From assembly GCA_002835675.1 (NCBI GenBank), contig PIZR01000001.1:268659-332658 (forward strand): DNA of 64,000 nucleotides. Reading direction: 5' to 3'. The notes under the pieces are model-generated. The model was not told where the DNA came from, ran no database searches, and worked only from the letters and a program-made list of their open reading frames with translations. This DNA comes from Bacillus sp. BA3 (lineage in GTDB: Bacteria > Bacillota > Bacilli > Bacillales > DSM-1321). Positions 1 through 9,668 of the stretch are shown in pieces. How positions within the stretch are numbered: position 1 is the first letter of the stretch; every line of letters begins with the position of its first letter. A program made the position numbers and the translations under genes.

Positions 1-87
1 ATCAAATTATCTTTAAATTTAGACTATTCAATGTTATTATTTTATAAGAATATTCAAACTATTAATTTGGAAGGTGAGGGAACTCAT

Positions 88-1275
88 ATGTCACAGATGT
101 TGGCTTTGGTTATTGTTATTCTGATTTTATTTGTAGGGGACATAGTGGCGGTTCGAACAAAAGCCTGGGTACCTTCCGTTTTCATTTCGGCGATCCTATT
201 TCTATGTGGTTATTGGACATTCTTTCCGCAAGACATCGTTTCAATAGCAGGTGTTCCACCGGTAGTGGCAACCATGATGATGTACTTATTGATCACGAAT
301 ATGGGGACATTGCTTTCAATAAGGGAACTGGTGAATCAATGGAAGACGATTGTCATCTCCTTATCTGGCATTCTTGGCATTGTTGCACTATTATTCGGAA
401 TTGGCATCTTTATTTTTGATCTGCAAACTGTCCTTGTAGCGGTTCCACCTTTAGTGGGAGGTATGGTTTCTTCAATAATCATGTCAGAAGGAGCGGCAGA
501 TGCAGGACTTACGAGCTTGTCCGTTTTTGCCATTGTTATTTATGTAATGCAAGGCTTCGCTGGATATCCTTTAACTTCAATTGTCTTGAAGAAAGAAGGG
601 AAGAAGCTTTTGGGGCAATACCGCAATGGAAAGTTAACGGTAAAAAAGGATGAAACTGCATCCGCTGCAGAAGGTATGACGGAACTTAAGCTGTTCAAGA
701 AACTTCCTGAAAAATATAATACGGAATATTTCAAATTTTTAAGACTTGCAGTTGTTGCTTTACTTGCTTACCTAGTTTCGAGTGGATTAGAGCCGATTAT
801 ATCTATAAATGCATTTGTTCTTTGCTTACTATTCGGGGTTATCGGAAAAAGTATCGGTTTCTTGGAAAGACAGACACTGCAAAAAGCAAATGGATTTGGA
901 TTTGCGATCATGGCTCTTATGCTTTTCGTCTTTGATGGATTGAAAAATGCAACACCAAGTATGATGATGGAGATTCTTTACCCACTTGTTGTTTGCATTA
1001 TCTTAGCTGTGATAGGTATGTATATCTTCTCATTCATAGCAGGGAAATTGTTAAAAGTCAGCAAAGAAATGGCCTTTGCTGTATCTTTAACAGCATTATA
1101 CGGATTTCCAGCTGATTACATTATCACCAATGAAGTCGTAAATTCATTAACAAAAGATGAAAATGAAAAAGAAGCATTGCTAAGCCATATGCTGCCGCCG
1201 ATGCTTGTTGGCGGATTTATATCGGTAACAATCGTGTCGGTTATTTTGGCAGGAATATTCGTACAATTCTTGTAA
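88..1275 (+). CDS. multi-pass membrane protein, probable transporter
   Basis: A 395-residue, very hydrophobic protein with about ten predicted membrane segments and a charged cytoplasmic loop near residues 165-205. I do not recognise the family with confidence. Its Gly-rich stretch GGMVSSIIMSEGAADAGLTS near residue 130 and its two-half layout suggest a secondary transporter. I chose the ATG at 88 because AAGGTGAGGG lies at the right distance upstream; the in-frame ATG at 31 has no ribosome site. The gene is followed after 17 bp by two M20 amidohydrolases, so the likely job is uptake (or export) of an N-acyl or N-carbamoyl amino acid that these enzymes cleave. That role is inferred from neighbours only. 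Confidence 0.7.
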   Translation: MSQMLALVIVILILFVGDIVAVRTKAWVPSVFISAILFLCGYWTFFPQDIVSIAGVPPVVATMMMYLLITNMGTLLSIRELVNQWKTIVISLSGILGIVALLFGIGIFIFDLQTVLVAVPPLVGGMVSSIIMSEGAADAGLTSLSVFAIVIYVMQGFAGYPLTSIVLKKEGKKLLGQYRNGKLTVKKDETASAAEGMTELKLFKKLPEKYNTEYFKFLRLAVVALLAYLVSSGLEPIISINAFVLCLLFGVIGKSIGFLERQTLQKANGFGFAIMALMLFVFDGLKNATPSMMMEILYPLVVCIILAVIGMYIFSFIAGKLLKVSKEMAFAVSLTALYGFPADYIITNEVVNSLTKDENEKEALLSHMLPPMLVGGFISVTIVSVILAGIFVQFL

Positions 1276-1292
1276 AATAGGAGGGATTCTAA

Positions 1293-2519
1293 GTGAGTCT
1301 TAGCGAACGTATAGAAAAGCAAATAAGTGATTTGGGCGAATTTACATCAACACCCGGAGAAGGGACTACCCGGCTTACGTATAGCAAGGAAGACTTGCTT
1401 ACACGTAATTATATAAAAAATAAAATGATGGATTACGGCCTGACAGTACAGGAAGATGGATTTGGAAATATTTTTGGAAAGCTTGAGGGTACTTTAAAAG
1501 ATGCACCAAGCGTTCTGTTAGGTTCACATTTTGATTCCGTACCAAATGGCGGTGCGTATGACGGACCAGCAGGTGTAATTGTCGCACTTGAAGTGGCTGC
1601 CCTATTTTCAGAAAATCAATTAACACCTAAATATCCATTGGAAATCGTTGCCCTGATTGAAGAAGAAGGAGCTCGTTTTGGCGGAGGGCTAATGGGGTCG
1701 AGAGGAATAGTGGGAACGCTTAGTGAGGAAAGTTTTAAAAATTTAAAGGATAAAGATGGTATCACAACCATTGAAGCGATGTCAAAAGTTGGACTGGATT
1801 TCTCTCTTCCGAAAAGAAGAAATCCCAATAGCATTAAAGCATTTCTCGAATTGCATATAGAACAAGGACCAATCCTTGAAGAGAAGAATATCCCCATTGG
1901 TGTTGTAGAAGCTATTGTTGGTTTAACTCAATTTGAAGTAACCATTGAAGGAAAGGCAGGACATGCAGGCACAACCCCAATGGATCGCCGTACGGACGCA
2001 TTGGTTGCTGCCGCTCAAATTATTTCTCAATTACCGAGCTTTGCAATTGAGGAAGGAGAAGGAACGGTTATAACGACAGGACGACTAGATGTTTTACCAA
2101 ATGGAGCAAACGTCATACCGAATAAAGTGGTATTTTCGGTAGATATTCGATCAAGCAAGGAAGAACATATTAACAATGTCATCAGGCGGATGAAAGAATT
2201 AATCGAATCCTATCAGGTACAGGGGATCCATACAACGGCGGAACAGCTGTTGTATATGCCGCCAAAGATATTGAGTAATGAGATTAAGGATTTATTAAAA
2301 GATAAAAGTTCTGATTTGGAAATTCCATACTGTTCCATTGATAGTGGAGCAGGTCATGATGCGATGGTTTTTTCAGATGTGACTGAAGTTGGCATGCTTT
2401 TTGTTCCAAGTAAAGCAGGACTAAGTCATTGTCCAGAGGAATGGTCTGATGCAAGTCATTTGGCAAATGGAGTGCAAATATTTTACGAAGTGGCTAAATG
2501 TTTAACGGAGGTAGAATAA
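1293..2519 (+). CDS. M20-family Zn hydrolase, N-carbamoyl-amino-acid/allantoate amidohydrolase type
   Basis: A 408-residue member of the hydantoinase/carbamoylase branch of peptidase family M20. Visible hallmarks are GSHFDSVPNGGAYDGPAG with metal-binding His and Asp, the EEEGARF glutamate pair, LELHIEQGP, GKAGHAGTTPMDRR in the lid domain, and the C-terminal SGAGHDAM metal-ligand His. Family members remove carbamoyl or amide groups from N-substituted amino acids in the cytosol using two divalent metals. The start is GTG at 1293, behind GGAGGG. It lies 17 bp after the membrane protein and 2 bp before a second M20 gene, so the three are probably one operon. Exact substrate is not decidable; L-carbamoylase and allantoate amidohydrolase are both possible. 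Confidence 0.88.
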   Translation: MSLSERIEKQISDLGEFTSTPGEGTTRLTYSKEDLLTRNYIKNKMMDYGLTVQEDGFGNIFGKLEGTLKDAPSVLLGSHFDSVPNGGAYDGPAGVIVALEVAALFSENQLTPKYPLEIVALIEEEGARFGGGLMGSRGIVGTLSEESFKNLKDKDGITTIEAMSKVGLDFSLPKRRNPNSIKAFLELHIEQGPILEEKNIPIGVVEAIVGLTQFEVTIEGKAGHAGTTPMDRRTDALVAAAQIISQLPSFAIEEGEGTVITTGRLDVLPNGANVIPNKVVFSVDIRSSKEEHINNVIRRMKELIESYQVQGIHTTAEQLLYMPPKILSNEIKDLLKDKSSDLEIPYCSIDSGAGHDAMVFSDVTEVGMLFVPSKAGLSHCPEEWSDASHLANGVQIFYEVAKCLTEVE

Positions 2520-2521
2520 GA

Positions 2522-3697
2522 ATGATTAATCAAACGATAAAAGAAGCGATTCAAAATTATAGTGATGAATTAACAGAAATACGCAGAAAACTTCATAGCG
2601 AACCTGAGTTATCATGGGAAGAAGAAAATACAACTGCCTTTGTTTGTGACTACCTTGAAAAATTAGGGATTACTTATCGAAAAGCGGAACCAACAGGTGT
2701 CATTGCAGAAATTAAAGGCGGTAAGGCAGGAAAGACGGTAGCATTAAGAGCAGATATGGACGCCCTTTCTGTTGAAGAATTAAATAAAGACTTGCCGTAT
2801 GCTTCAAAAGAAGAAGGGAAAATGCATGCATGTGGTCATGATGCACACACATCAATGCTATTAATTGCAGCTAAGGCACTAAACGTAATAAAAGAAGAAT
2901 TACCTGGGAATGTGAGATTAATATTTCAACCAGCTGAAGAAGTGGCAACAGGTGCAAGGGAAATGGTTAAACAAGGGGCTGTTGAGGGTGTTGATAATGT
3001 TTTTGGCATACATATTTGGTCGCAAATGCCAACAAACACAGTTGCTTGTACTCAAGGACCTTCATTCGCTTCAGCAGATATCTTTACAGTAACGTTTAAA
3101 GGAAGAGGGGGACATGGTGCAATGCCACAGGATTGTATCGATGCTACTATTGTTGCCTCTTCATTCGTCATGAACGTACAGTCTGTCGTATCAAGAACGG
3201 TCGACCCCCAAAATCCCGCTGTTTTGACAGTTGGAAAAATGGTCGTTGGCACACGTTTTAATGTCATTGCAGAAAATGCCGTCATTGAAGGGACTGTCCG
3301 TTGCTTTGATCCTAAAACACGTGACCATATTGAAAAGCAGCTCCAGATTTATGCTGAAAATGTTGCGAACATTTACGGTGCGACCGCAAAGGTTGAGTAC
3401 TACCGCGGAACACAAGCTGTCATCAATGATGAATACAGTGCAAAATTAGTGCAAAAAGTTGCCTCAAATGCGTTTGGCGATGACGCAATATATAATGAAA
3501 AGCCAACAATGGGTGGCGAAGACTTTAGCTTCTATTTAGATGAAGTACCTGGAAGCTTCGCTTTAGTTGGATCAGGAAATCCTGAAAAAGATACGGAATG
3601 GGCACACCATCACGGAAAATTCAACATCGACGAAGAAGCGCTTGCTACCGGTGCAGAACTTTATGCCCAATATGCATGGGCATATTTGAACGAATAA
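2522..3697 (+). CDS. M20-family amidohydrolase (N-acyl-amino-acid / hippurate hydrolase type)
   Basis: A 391-residue amidohydrolase of the M20D group. It shows RRKLHSEPELSWEE near the N terminus, the metal motif MHACGHDAHTSML, the glutamate pair in FQPAEEVATGA, GRGGHGAMP in the dimerisation domain, and MGGEDFSFY near the C terminus. This group deacylates N-acyl amino acids and includes hippurate, indole-acyl-amino-acid and N-acetyl-diaminopimelate hydrolases. I start it at ATG 2522, behind GGAGGTAG at 2506-2513; a longer in-frame reading from 2498 lacks a ribosome site and overlaps the previous gene. It is followed by a GC-rich hairpin. Pairing with the carbamoylase-like enzyme suggests sequential or alternative removal of N-substituents. 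Confidence 0.88.
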   Translation: MINQTIKEAIQNYSDELTEIRRKLHSEPELSWEEENTTAFVCDYLEKLGITYRKAEPTGVIAEIKGGKAGKTVALRADMDALSVEELNKDLPYASKEEGKMHACGHDAHTSMLLIAAKALNVIKEELPGNVRLIFQPAEEVATGAREMVKQGAVEGVDNVFGIHIWSQMPTNTVACTQGPSFASADIFTVTFKGRGGHGAMPQDCIDATIVASSFVMNVQSVVSRTVDPQNPAVLTVGKMVVGTRFNVIAENAVIEGTVRCFDPKTRDHIEKQLQIYAENVANIYGATAKVEYYRGTQAVINDEYSAKLVQKVASNAFGDDAIYNEKPTMGGEDFSFYLDEVPGSFALVGSGNPEKDTEWAHHHGKFNIDEEALATGAELYAQYAWAYLNE

Positions 3698-3747
3698 TGG
3701 TCTGAATAAAAGAGGGATTCCGGTATTACTAAAGGGTGTTTGAACGT

Positions 3748-3775
3748 CAGAAAGCCGCCAATTGGCGGCCTTCTG
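3748..3775. terminator. GC-rich hairpin after the M20 operon
   Basis: CAGAA-A-GCCGCCAATTGGCGGC-C-TTCTG forms a near-perfect inverted repeat with a 16-bp perfect palindrome at its centre (3754-3769). It sits 50 bp after the last M20 gene and marks the end of that operon. There is no downstream T run, so it is either a weak terminator or a protein-binding palindrome. Confidence 0.5.
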
Positions 3776-4271
3776 GCGTAAAGGGTTAAATTTCACTTAT
3801 GCATCATATCAAGTGATCCGTCTAGAGGAAAAGAGAAGGATAATGTGTGATTGGAAATTCCTTAAGATCTTGTTCTGGACTCTCATTAATTTTTTTTAAA
3901 ATTGTTATAGCAGTTAAGAAAAAGTATGTTTCCCATTAAACTTGAAATCCTGATTATGGTGATCAGCAGAATGAGCTTTTGTTAGAGAAAGAACAATATT
4001 AGGGAACAAATATAATAAATAAACAATGATATGATTGTATATCTGTATAGGTGCGAAGCGAGCCCAGGAAAATGACTATAAGTCTAAATTCCTGGGTTAT
4101 TTGCGATACGGAACATTCGAAAGTTGATATTTCCATCAAAACCTCTTTTATTATTTCTCACAAGTATTGTTGTCTTGAGTTGGGCTTAGGAATAGATTCT
4201 ATATCCAATCTCTATTTGCAAAGGAATCGATTTAGTGACTGAACACTAAATTGTCCATTGTAAAGTATTAC
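3776..4271. other. non-coding gap between M20 operon and the etf promoter
   Basis: About 500 bp of AT-rich sequence with stop codons in all frames apart from one 63-codon reading (4051-4242) that has no ribosome site and no recognisable motif. I see nothing functional here. The useful signals lie just downstream (enhancer dyads and a -24/-12 promoter). Confidence 0.5.
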
Positions 4272-4328
4272 TGTCTCCAAATAGATACAGTTGTATTGTG
4301 TTTTTTCGATTGTATGTATGTAGAAACA
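4272..4328. promoter_or_regulatory. paired enhancer-like dyads upstream of the etfB sigma-54 promoter
   Basis: Two 18-bp sites of the form TGT-N12-ACA: TGTCTCCAAATAGATACA at 4272-4289 and TGTATGTATGTAGAAACA at 4311-4328. The first is an imperfect dyad (TGTCTC/GATACA). Centres are 39 bp apart and the first lies about 97 bp upstream of the -24 GG, the usual range for upstream activating sequences of sigma-54 activators. The same layout recurs at four other places in the window. Confidence 0.55.
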
Positions 4329-4374
4329 ATCAAGGGAATCGCTTTAGCATGTGATTTCCTTAGTGGAATATAAA

Positions 4375-4391
4375 TTGGCACAATAATTGCA
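4375..4391 (+). promoter_or_regulatory. sigma-54 (-24/-12) promoter for etfB-etfA-fadF
   Basis: TTGGCACAATAATTGCA carries GG and GC exactly 10 bp apart and matches the sigma-54 consensus TGGCAC-N5-TTGC very well. The predicted start would be near 4403, giving a leader of about 220 nt before etfB. A diverged copy of the whole enhancer-plus-promoter block is found at 37970-38150. Confidence 0.75.
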
Positions 4392-4625
4392 TTGTAAATT
4401 AGTAAGAGAAATACTTCTTTACATAAAAATAATGAAGGGATGGGTGGGAATATTATACAAATATATGCTTTTTTAACCCTTATGGATTCTTGATAAATCA
4501 TGAAGGATGAGGGGATAAGAATGCTTTAGGGGATTTTACTGTTTGATTTAAGAATCAAAAAAAAATTTAAGCTAGTAAGCAAGCTTTATAAAACAATAAA
4601 TTCTATAAAATGGGGAGAATTAACA

Positions 4626-5399
4626 ATGAATATTTATGTCCTATTAAAAAGAACGTTTGATACTGAGGAAAAAATAAACATAACAAATGGAGTAATTGAT
4701 GAGGGAGGGGCAGAATTCATCATAAATCCGTATGATGAGTATGCAATCGAAGAGGCGATTCTATTAAAAGATAAACATGGTGGAACTGTTACAGTTGCCA
4801 CAATTGGCAATGAAGAGGCTGAGAAACAATTGCGGACAGCACTTGCCATGGGGTGTGACCAAGCTGTTTTAATCAATACAGAAGATGACCTTGAAGAAAG
4901 TGATCCAGTTACAACCTCTAGCATTCTATCAAAATATTTTAATGAACATGAATTTGACTTAATTTTAGGAGGAAATGTTTCAATTGATAAAAGTTCCGGT
5001 CAGGTCGGTCCGCGTCTGGCTGAATTGCTAGACATTCCGTTTGTAACAACCATTACGAAAATTAATATTGATGGCAAAACAGTTGTCATCGAGCGTGATG
5101 TAGAAGGAGATAGTGAAATAATTGAAACTGCGCTCCCATTACTTGTGACGGCACAACAAGGATTAAATGAACCACGTTATCCATCATTGCCTGGCATTAT
5201 GAAGGCGAAGAAAAAGCCACTTGAAGAATTGGAACTAGATGACCTTGATCTTGAAGAAGCCGATGTAGCTCCTAAATCTAAAACGATTGAGGTTTATCTT
5301 CCACCGAAAAAGGAAGCAGGAAAAATTCTGGTAGGCGAGCTTGAAAATCAAATAAAAGAACTAATAAATCTACTTCATATAGAAGCTAAAGTAATTTAA
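4626..5399 (+). CDS. etfB: electron transfer flavoprotein beta subunit
   Basis: A 257-residue EtfB. It opens with the family's MNIYVLLKRTFDTEEKI strand and keeps NPYDEYAIEEAI, the TVATIGN strand, the ALAMGCDQAVLI helix-strand and GQVGPRLAELL. The EtfB signature region VTAQQGLNEPRYPSLPGIMK, known to contact partner dehydrogenases, is intact. With EtfA it binds FAD and AMP and collects electrons from acyl-CoA dehydrogenases. The start has GGGGAG upstream, 14 bp separates it from etfA, and a sigma-54 promoter lies 235 bp ahead. A dedicated ETF pair suits the five acyl-CoA dehydrogenases encoded downstream. Confidence 0.95.
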   Translation: MNIYVLLKRTFDTEEKINITNGVIDEGGAEFIINPYDEYAIEEAILLKDKHGGTVTVATIGNEEAEKQLRTALAMGCDQAVLINTEDDLEESDPVTTSSILSKYFNEHEFDLILGGNVSIDKSSGQVGPRLAELLDIPFVTTITKINIDGKTVVIERDVEGDSEIIETALPLLVTAQQGLNEPRYPSLPGIMKAKKKPLEELELDDLDLEEADVAPKSKTIEVYLPPKKEAGKILVGELENQIKELINLLHIEAKVI

Positions 5400-5413
5400 G
5401 GGGAGGAATCATA

Positions 5414-6391
5414 ATGACTAGAAAACTTTTAGTAATAGGTGAAATTCGTGATGGTATTCTTCGAAATGTATCATTTGAAGCGATTGCAGCAGCAAAAACA
5501 GTTTCTGAAGGCGGTGAAGTTGTCGGTGTGCTTCTACATGCTAATGTCTCAGACCTTGCACATGAAATGATCGCATATGGTGCTGATCGAGTAGTTTTAG
5601 TTGAAAATGAAAAGTTGAAATCTTATACATCTGATGGCTTTGGACAGGCATTGCTTCAGGTCATTGAGGCTGAAAAGCCTGAAGGAATAATCATGGGGCA
5701 TACGGCTTTTGGAAAAGATCTTTCACCAAAAATTGCCGCAAAAATCGAATCGGGATTAATTTCCGACACAATTGCTGTTGAAGTAATAGGTGATCAAGTC
5801 GTATTTACTCGCCCGATTTACTCCGGAAAAGCATTTGAGAAGAACGTCATTACCGATGGAATTACATTTGCAACCATTCGCCCAAACAATATTGCTGCAC
5901 TTGAAAAAGACGAGACGCGCACTGGTGAAGTAAGCTCGTTTGAAGCTGAAATAAAAGACCTTCGTACTGTCATTAAAGAGATCGTACGCAAAACCTCAAA
6001 AGGAGTGGATTTATCAGAAGCAAAAGTGATTGTTGCCGGGGGTCGAGGTGTTAAGAGCGAAGATGGATTCAAGCCTTTACAGGAACTTGCAAACGTATTA
6101 GGTGGTGCCGTAGGAGCATCACGTGGTGCTTGCGATGCTGATTATTGTGATTATTCACTGCAAATCGGTCAAACTGGAAAGGTTGTGACACCTGATTTAT
6201 ACATTGCTTGCGGAATTTCTGGAGCCATTCAACATTTGGCAGGAATGTCAAATTCAAAAGTCATTGTTGCCATTAACAAAGACCCAGAGGCTAACATTTT
6301 CCAAGTTGCAGACTATGGTATTGTGGGAGATTTATTTGAGGTAGTTCCTCTTTTAACAGAAGAATTTAAAAAAGTTCTGGTTTCTGTTTAA
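5414..6391 (+). CDS. etfA: electron transfer flavoprotein alpha subunit
   Basis: A 325-residue EtfA of normal length. The N-terminal domain has the MGHTAFGKDLSPKIAAKI helix; the C-terminal FAD domain starts near residue 195 with EAKVIVAGGRGVKSEDGF and continues with GAVGASRGACDADY, IGQTGKVVTPDLYIACGISGAIQH and AINKDPEANIFQVADYGIVGD, all FAD-binding signatures of the family. It carries the FAD that passes electrons from acyl-CoA dehydrogenases to the quinone reductase. AGGGGAGG precedes ATG 5414. It lies between etfB and the FadF-like reductase, the usual order for a complete electron bifurcation-free ETF chain in Bacillus relatives. Confidence 0.95.
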   Translation: MTRKLLVIGEIRDGILRNVSFEAIAAAKTVSEGGEVVGVLLHANVSDLAHEMIAYGADRVVLVENEKLKSYTSDGFGQALLQVIEAEKPEGIIMGHTAFGKDLSPKIAAKIESGLISDTIAVEVIGDQVVFTRPIYSGKAFEKNVITDGITFATIRPNNIAALEKDETRTGEVSSFEAEIKDLRTVIKEIVRKTSKGVDLSEAKVIVAGGRGVKSEDGFKPLQELANVLGGAVGASRGACDADYCDYSLQIGQTGKVVTPDLYIACGISGAIQHLAGMSNSKVIVAINKDPEANIFQVADYGIVGDLFEVVPLLTEEFKKVLVSV

Positions 6392-6430
6392 TATAGAATA
6401 CTGAATTATTCACAATGGAGGAGGAACAAG

Positions 6431-8518
6431 ATGCTATCACTGTTAAATTTACTAGCTTTTTTAGCACTGTCAGGTTATGCAGTTTTCTTGTTTGTCCAGC
6501 TTGTATACACCCGCTATTTGTTTGTGAAACTGGGCAAAAAAGTTGAATTTGAACTAAGATTTAAAGAGCGCATCAATGCTGTGTTAGTGAATGGATTCGG
6601 ACAGCGAAAGTTGTTTAAAGACAAGAAAAGCGGGCTGATGCACTTAATATTATTTTACACCTTCTTTATCATTCAAGTAGGACTTATTGAACTCATCATA
6701 AAAGGGTTTATTAAAGGGTATGAATTTCCTTTTGGTGATGGGCATAAATATTTTAGTCTTCTGCAGGAGTGGGCGACATTCCTTATGCTGTTGGCGGTCG
6801 TATATGGATTCTTCCGTCGCTATGGGGAAAAGTTAAATCGATTACAATGGAAGCGTGATGGCAAAGCTGCCTTTGTCTATATAGCTTTATGTACTTTAAC
6901 TTTATCAATCCTGGTTACATTAGGATTCGAAGCGATTATGTTAGATCATAAACCTAATCTGACCTACGCCCCATTTTCTGGTGCTATTACGTTATTGTTT
7001 TCCGGTATTGGATCAACGGTAGGGACTGTGTTGTTCTATATATTTTGGTGGGTGCATATGATAATCGTCTTTTCTTTCATGGTATTTGTGCCACAGTCTA
7101 AACAAGCACACGAGCTATTCGCTATGTTCAATATCTTTTTTAAGAAAGTTGGTCCTATTGGGAAATTAAAGAAAATTGATTTTGAGGAAGAAGAAGTAGA
7201 GGAATATGGCGTCGGGAAAATACAAGATTTTAGCCAGCAGCAGCTGATTGATTTATATGCATGTGCAGAATGTGGACGATGTACAAATATGTGTCCGGCT
7301 TCGGTAACGGGGAAGATGCTTTCTCCGATGGATTTGATTGTTAAGCTGAGAGACCATTTAACGAATACAGGGGCTGCGGTTACGTCCAAATCGCCATGGG
7401 TGCCAGGATTTGCGTTTGCTGGCAAACAAGGGAATCAACTTGCAATGATGTCGAGATCTAGTGGTGCCAAAGAAGTTGCGGCAACTCTTGATTATTCTCC
7501 AAGTCTTATTGGCGATGTGATCACAGAAGAGGAAATTTGGGCATGTACAACTTGCCGTAATTGTGAGGATCAGTGTCCAGTTATGAACGAGCATGTGGAC
7601 AAAATCATTGATCTTCGTCGTTACCTCGTATTAACAGAAGGCAAGCTGGATGCAGATGCACAGCGTGCGATGCAAAATATTGAACGCCAAGGAAATCCAT
7701 GGGGGCTTAACCGTAAAGAGAAAGAAAACTGGCGTGAGATACGAGAAGATGTCTCTATTCCTACTGTAAAGGAATTAAAGAAACAAGGAGAGGAATTTGA
7801 CTATTTATTTTGGGTGGGCTCTATGGGTTCCTATGATAATCGAAGTCAGAAAATTGCCTTATCTTTTGCAAAACTTTTAAATGAAGCAGGCGTAAAGTTT
7901 GCCATTTTAGGAAGCAAAGAAAAGAACTCAGGGGATACAGCAAGGCGTCTAGGAAATGAATTTCTATTCCAAGAACTTGCAACGAAGAACATTGAAGAAT
8001 TTGAAAAAAATGACGTGAAGAAAATTGTAACGATTGATCCTCATGCTTATAATACTTTCAAAAATGAGTATCCAGACTTTGGCTTTGAAGCGGAAGTGTA
8101 CCATCATACTGAACTCCTTGCAGAGCTTGTTAAAGAAGGTAGATTAGTGCCTAAAAACGAAGTGAATGAGACCATTACATTCCATGATTCATGCTATTTA
8201 GGAAGGTACAATGAGGTATATGATCCACCAAGGGAAATCTTAAAATCGATTCCAGGTGTAAAGCTTATTGAAATGGAACGCAGCCGTGATACGGCGATGT
8301 GCTGTGGTGCTGGTGGTGGGCGTATGTGGATGGAAGAAGATACGGGGACCCGCGTCAACGTGGCAAGAACTGAACAGGCCATTGCAACTAAGTCCTCTAC
8401 CATCTCAAGTGGATGTCCATACTGTTTAACCATGCTTAGTGACGGAACGAAAGCAATGGAAGTGGAAGGTGACATTGAGACCATGGACATCGCCGAAATT
8501 TTAGAATTAGCGATCTAA
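6431..8518 (+). CDS. fadF: FadF-like membrane iron-sulfur reductase (ETF:quinone electron transfer)
   Basis: A 695-residue protein resembling B. subtilis FadF (YwjF). The first 230 residues hold about five membrane segments like a NarI-type haem/quinone module. Two ferredoxin motifs follow, CAECGRCTNMCP and CTTCRNCEDQCP, each fitting a [4Fe-4S] cluster. The C-terminal half carries heterodisulfide-reductase (CCG) domains, with HDSCYLGRYN and MCCGAGGGRMW. Such proteins are thought to take electrons from EtfAB and reduce membrane quinone during acyl-CoA oxidation. It follows etfA by 39 bp with GGAGGAGG ahead of ATG 6431, so it belongs to the same operon. Confidence 0.88.
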   Translation: MLSLLNLLAFLALSGYAVFLFVQLVYTRYLFVKLGKKVEFELRFKERINAVLVNGFGQRKLFKDKKSGLMHLILFYTFFIIQVGLIELIIKGFIKGYEFPFGDGHKYFSLLQEWATFLMLLAVVYGFFRRYGEKLNRLQWKRDGKAAFVYIALCTLTLSILVTLGFEAIMLDHKPNLTYAPFSGAITLLFSGIGSTVGTVLFYIFWWVHMIIVFSFMVFVPQSKQAHELFAMFNIFFKKVGPIGKLKKIDFEEEEVEEYGVGKIQDFSQQQLIDLYACAECGRCTNMCPASVTGKMLSPMDLIVKLRDHLTNTGAAVTSKSPWVPGFAFAGKQGNQLAMMSRSSGAKEVAATLDYSPSLIGDVITEEEIWACTTCRNCEDQCPVMNEHVDKIIDLRRYLVLTEGKLDADAQRAMQNIERQGNPWGLNRKEKENWREIREDVSIPTVKELKKQGEEFDYLFWVGSMGSYDNRSQKIALSFAKLLNEAGVKFAILGSKEKNSGDTARRLGNEFLFQELATKNIEEFEKNDVKKIVTIDPHAYNTFKNEYPDFGFEAEVYHHTELLAELVKEGRLVPKNEVNETITFHDSCYLGRYNEVYDPPREILKSIPGVKLIEMERSRDTAMCCGAGGGRMWMEEDTGTRVNVARTEQAIATKSSTISSGCPYCLTMLSDGTKAMEVEGDIETMDIAEILELAI

Positions 8519-8582
8519 TTAAGAATTTTACAGTGAAGCTTATTAATGATAATGGATAGGGTTAAGAAAGGAGAAATTATTA

Positions 8583-9668
8583 ATGCTTGAAGGAATGCGT
8601 GTCATTGACTTTTCCCAATATCTCCCTGCACCCCATACAACATTACGTTTAGCCGATTTAGGAGCCGAGGTTATAAAAGTAGAATCACCAATGGGGGATC
8701 CCTCGCGTGTATCATATAGAAAAGAAATGATGGGATTTGTTTTTCAAGCCCAGAACCGTAATAAAAAAAGTATAGTACTTAATTTAAAGAAACCAACAGA
8801 TAAGCAGACTGCTTTAGAATTAATTGCCTCTGCTGACATAGTGATTGAAAGTTACCGACCTGGTGTAGCAAATCGTCTAGGCATAGGTTATGAAGAAGCC
8901 GCTAAAGAAAAACAAGACATCATTTATTGTTCGCTTTCAGGTTATGGGCAAACAGAAGCTATGCGCCATTTAGGAGGGCATGACCTCAACTATATGTCAA
9001 TTAGCGGTTTACTTTCTCAATTAAAAGATGAGAAGGGGCGACCTATTCATCCTAGCGCACAAATTGCTGATTTTATCGGTGGAATAACAGCAAGTGAAGC
9101 GATATTAGGAGCGGTGGTGAAGAGAGAAAGAACTGGAGAAGGGACATTCCTTGATGTCTCAATTACGGATTCACTATTGCCATTAATGTCTAACCATATT
9201 CTAATTGAGGGTATCACAGGGGAGCAGTATGGTATAGCAAAGTTACAAAGTAAGCATGTTTGCTATTTTATTTATGAAACCAAAGATAGCAGGTTTGTGA
9301 GTTTAGGAGCATTAGAGCCGAAGTTTTGGAGGAATTTCTGCAATGCATTAAAAAGGGAAAATTGGATTTCAGAACATTTTTCGCTTGCTCAGAATGAAAA
9401 TCCAGTTTTCTTAGAAATGAAAGAGTTATTTGCTAGCCGAACAATCGCAGATTGGACTCAGTTTTCGTTGGAAATTGACTGCTGTCTAGCTCCCGTACTT
9501 GAAACAGGTGAATTGTTTAATCATCCATTAATTAAGAATAGAGGTTACATTATTGAAAAAGAAGGTATCCGCTACACAGCAACAAGGTATGATGATAATA
9601 TCCAAAGTTGTATCGAACCCCCACCAGAACTTGGACAACATTCGACTGTATTCAAGCAACTAAAATGA
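8583..9668 (+). CDS. class III CoA-transferase family, alpha-methylacyl-CoA racemase-like
   Basis: A 361-residue CaiB/BaiF-family protein, a little short for the family. It begins with LEGMRVIDFSQYLPAPHTT and has LADLGAEVIKVESP and NRNKKSIVLNL. The segment GHDLNYMSISG followed by AQIADFIGG matches the His/Asp pair of alpha-methylacyl-CoA racemases better than the oxalate CoA-transferase pattern. It could epimerise a 2-methylacyl-CoA or move CoA between acids. It starts 65 bp after fadF behind AAGGAG, and could still be in the etf operon. A second gene of this subtype is at 35456. Confidence 0.82.
   Translation: MLEGMRVIDFSQYLPAPHTTLRLADLGAEVIKVESPMGDPSRVSYRKEMMGFVFQAQNRNKKSIVLNLKKPTDKQTALELIASADIVIESYRPGVANRLGIGYEEAAKEKQDIIYCSLSGYGQTEAMRHLGGHDLNYMSISGLLSQLKDEKGRPIHPSAQIADFIGGITASEAILGAVVKRERTGEGTFLDVSITDSLLPLMSNHILIEGITGEQYGIAKLQSKHVCYFIYETKDSRFVSLGALEPKFWRNFCNALKRENWISEHFSLAQNENPVFLEMKELFASRTIADWTQFSLEIDCCLAPVLETGELFNHPLIKNRGYIIEKEGIRYTATRYDDNIQSCIEPPPELGQHSTVFKQLK

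Noticed and set aside
4051..4242. 63-codon open frame between the M20 and etf operons
   Set aside because: No ribosome site, no motif, and it lies in a stop-rich regulatory gap.
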